Shown one piece after another: positions 63,133-64,000 of a DNA stretch of 64,000 nucleotides. The notes beneath the pieces are model-generated. The model was given only the letters and a program-made list of their open reading frames with translations, ran no database searches and was not told the DNA's origin. The DNA comes from Acidovorax_G lacteus (GTDB lineage: Bacteria > Pseudomonadota > Gammaproteobacteria > Burkholderiales > Burkholderiaceae_C), in the NCBI RefSeq assembly GCF_039540375.1, contig NZ_BAABEX010000007.1, forward strand, positions 496,001 through 560,000. The letters are read 5' to 3'. Made by a program: the position numbers and the translations under genes. The first letter of the stretch is position 1, and each line of letters opens with the position of its first letter.

Positions 63133-64000
63133 TTGACCGCCCCAGCCGCCCCCCTGCTCACCACCCCGCTTAATGCACTGCACCTGGAACTCGGTGCGCG
63201 CATGGTGCCGTTTGCCGGCTATTCCATGCCGGTGCAGTACCCAGCCGGCCTGATGGCCGAGCACCTGCACACCCGCCAAGCGGCTGGGCTGTTTGACGTC
63301 TCGCATATGGGCCAGTTGCGCCTGGTCGGCCCGGATGCCGCCGCGGCGTTTGAAAGCCTGATGCCGGTGGACGTGATGGGTCTGCCGGTGGGCAAACAGC
63401 GCTACGGCTTGCTGCTCAACGATGAGGGCGGGATCCTCGACGACCTGATGTTCGTCAACCGTGGCGAGGACCTGTTTGTCATCGTCAACGGCGCCTGCAA
63501 AGTGGACGACATTGCGCACATCCAGGCGCGTATCGGCCAGCGCTGCGAAGTCATTCCCATGCCCGAGCAGGCGCTGCTCGCCTTGCAGGGCCCGCAGGCC
63601 GTGACCGCCCTGGCCCGCCTGGCTGCGGGGGTCGAAAAGCTGGTATTCATGACCGGCGCGTCGTTCACGATCGCGGGCGCCCAGTGCTTCATCACGCGCA
63701 GCGGCTACACCGGCGAGGACGGCTTCGAGATCTCTGTGCCTGCTGCTCAGGCGGAGGCCTTGGCGCGTGCTTTGCTCGCACAGCCCGAGGTCAAGCCGAT
63801 CGGCCTGGGCGCCCGCAACTCACTGCGTCTGGAGGCGGGCCTGTGCTTATACGGCAACGACATCGACACTGGCACCACCCCGGTAGAAGCCAACCTGACC
63901 TGGGCCATCCAGAAAGTACGCCGCACAGGCGGCGCGCGCGCGGGTGGCTTCCCGGGCGCAGCCAAGGTACTGGCCCAGCTCGACAACCCGGCCTTGGTAG
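63133..64000 (+). CDS. gcvT: Glycine cleavage system aminomethyltransferase (T protein), 3' truncated
   Basis: GcvT transfers the aminomethyl carbon of glycine from H protein to tetrahydrofolate. The frame runs to the end of the window (289 codons visible of about 370). Family motifs are LTTPLNALHLELGARMVPFAGYSMPVQY (pieces ALHLELGARMVPFAGYSMP), SHMGQLRLVG, the folate-region MPVDVMG..GLLLNDEGGILDDL and ITRSGYTGEDGFEI. The start is TTG at 63133, 6 nt after GGAG; there is no ATG until codon 24 of this frame, which lies inside the conserved region. The riboswitch ends 50 bp upstream. gcvH and gcvP are expected beyond the window. Confidence 0.95.
   Translation, partial: MTAPAAPLLTTPLNALHLELGARMVPFAGYSMPVQYPAGLMAEHLHTRQAAGLFDVSHMGQLRLVGPDAAAAFESLMPVDVMGLPVGKQRYGLLLNDEGGILDDLMFVNRGEDLFVIVNGACKVDDIAHIQARIGQRCEVIPMPEQALLALQGPQAVTALARLAAGVEKLVFMTGASFTIAGAQCFITRSGYTGEDGFEISVPAAQAEALARALLAQPEVKPIGLGARNSLRLEAGLCLYGNDIDTGTTPVEANLTWAIQKVRRTGGARAGGFPGAAKVLAQLDNPALV

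Overview
The window is a GC-rich stretch of about 64 kb from a betaproteobacterial chromosome. Gene content and order point to the Comamonadaceae, probably an Acidovorax-like genus: lptG next to a CysB regulator; a yebC-purD-hemF-rsfS-rlmH-maf-rng block; clpS-clpA beside dnaE; bamD divergent from dnaE; and odhA-odhB-lpdA followed by zapE. Placement rests on protein resemblance and synteny only. The DNA is almost entirely coding. I saw no rRNA, tRNA, insertion sequence, prophage or CRISPR array.

Layout. 1-3.5 kb (+): end of lptG, a small CbiX-type chelatase, a CysB-type LysR regulator and a methionine aminotransferase. 3.5-10.2 kb (-): housekeeping cluster yebC, purD, hemF, rsfS, rlmH, maf, rng. 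The nadD gene I would expect between hemF and rsfS is absent, and RsfS carries a long histone-H1-like tail. 10.2-15.7 kb (+): YjgR-type ATPase, a membrane-anchored glycine-rich protein, a dienoyl-CoA isomerase-like crotonase, a threonine/hydroxyaspartate dehydratase and upp. 15.8-22 kb (+): a BMP-type ABC importer (binding protein, double ATPase, two permeases) and a CodA-type cytosine deaminase. With upp this reads as a pyrimidine uptake and salvage unit. 22-25 kb: two Ala-rich unknown proteins and an SpmA-SpmB fusion. 25-28.8 kb (-): arsenic operon arsR, arsI-like, arsC, acr3, MFS transporter. 28.8-33 kb (-): sbcB, a trans-sulfuration enzyme and a Ser/Thr kinase fused to a cyclic-nucleotide-binding domain. 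33-39.7 kb (-): clpS, clpA, dnaE. 39.8-44.5 kb: bamD, a DinG/YoaA helicase, a PP2C phosphatase and a periplasmic coiled-coil protein. 44.5-51.4 kb (-): zapE and the 2-oxoglutarate dehydrogenase genes. 51.6-54.4 kb: AI-2E-family permease, PsiF and a TPR methyltransferase. 54.4-60 kb: 3-oxoacid CoA-transferase with a divergent PAS-LuxR regulator, two AhpD-fold proteins, a hotdog thioesterase broken by an amber codon, an EamA exporter and an SDR. 60-64 kb: ETF-ubiquinone oxidoreductase, DUF2164, Lrp, a tandem glycine riboswitch and gcvT (cut by the window end).

The most distinctive non-coding signal is a family of about 50-bp palindromic repeats built on the core TCGTGCTTG..CAAGCACGA with flanking TTGATAGCTGC/GCAGCTATCAA. 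There are seven clear copies and one decayed copy, all between genes and at least three inside apparent transcription units. No single unprecedented system is evident. The best leads are this repeat family, the amber codon in the thioesterase gene, the cysteine-pair tail of the ArsI-like protein, the altered cytosine deaminase active site within the pyrimidine unit, the RsfS tail, and the kinase-cNMP fusion.
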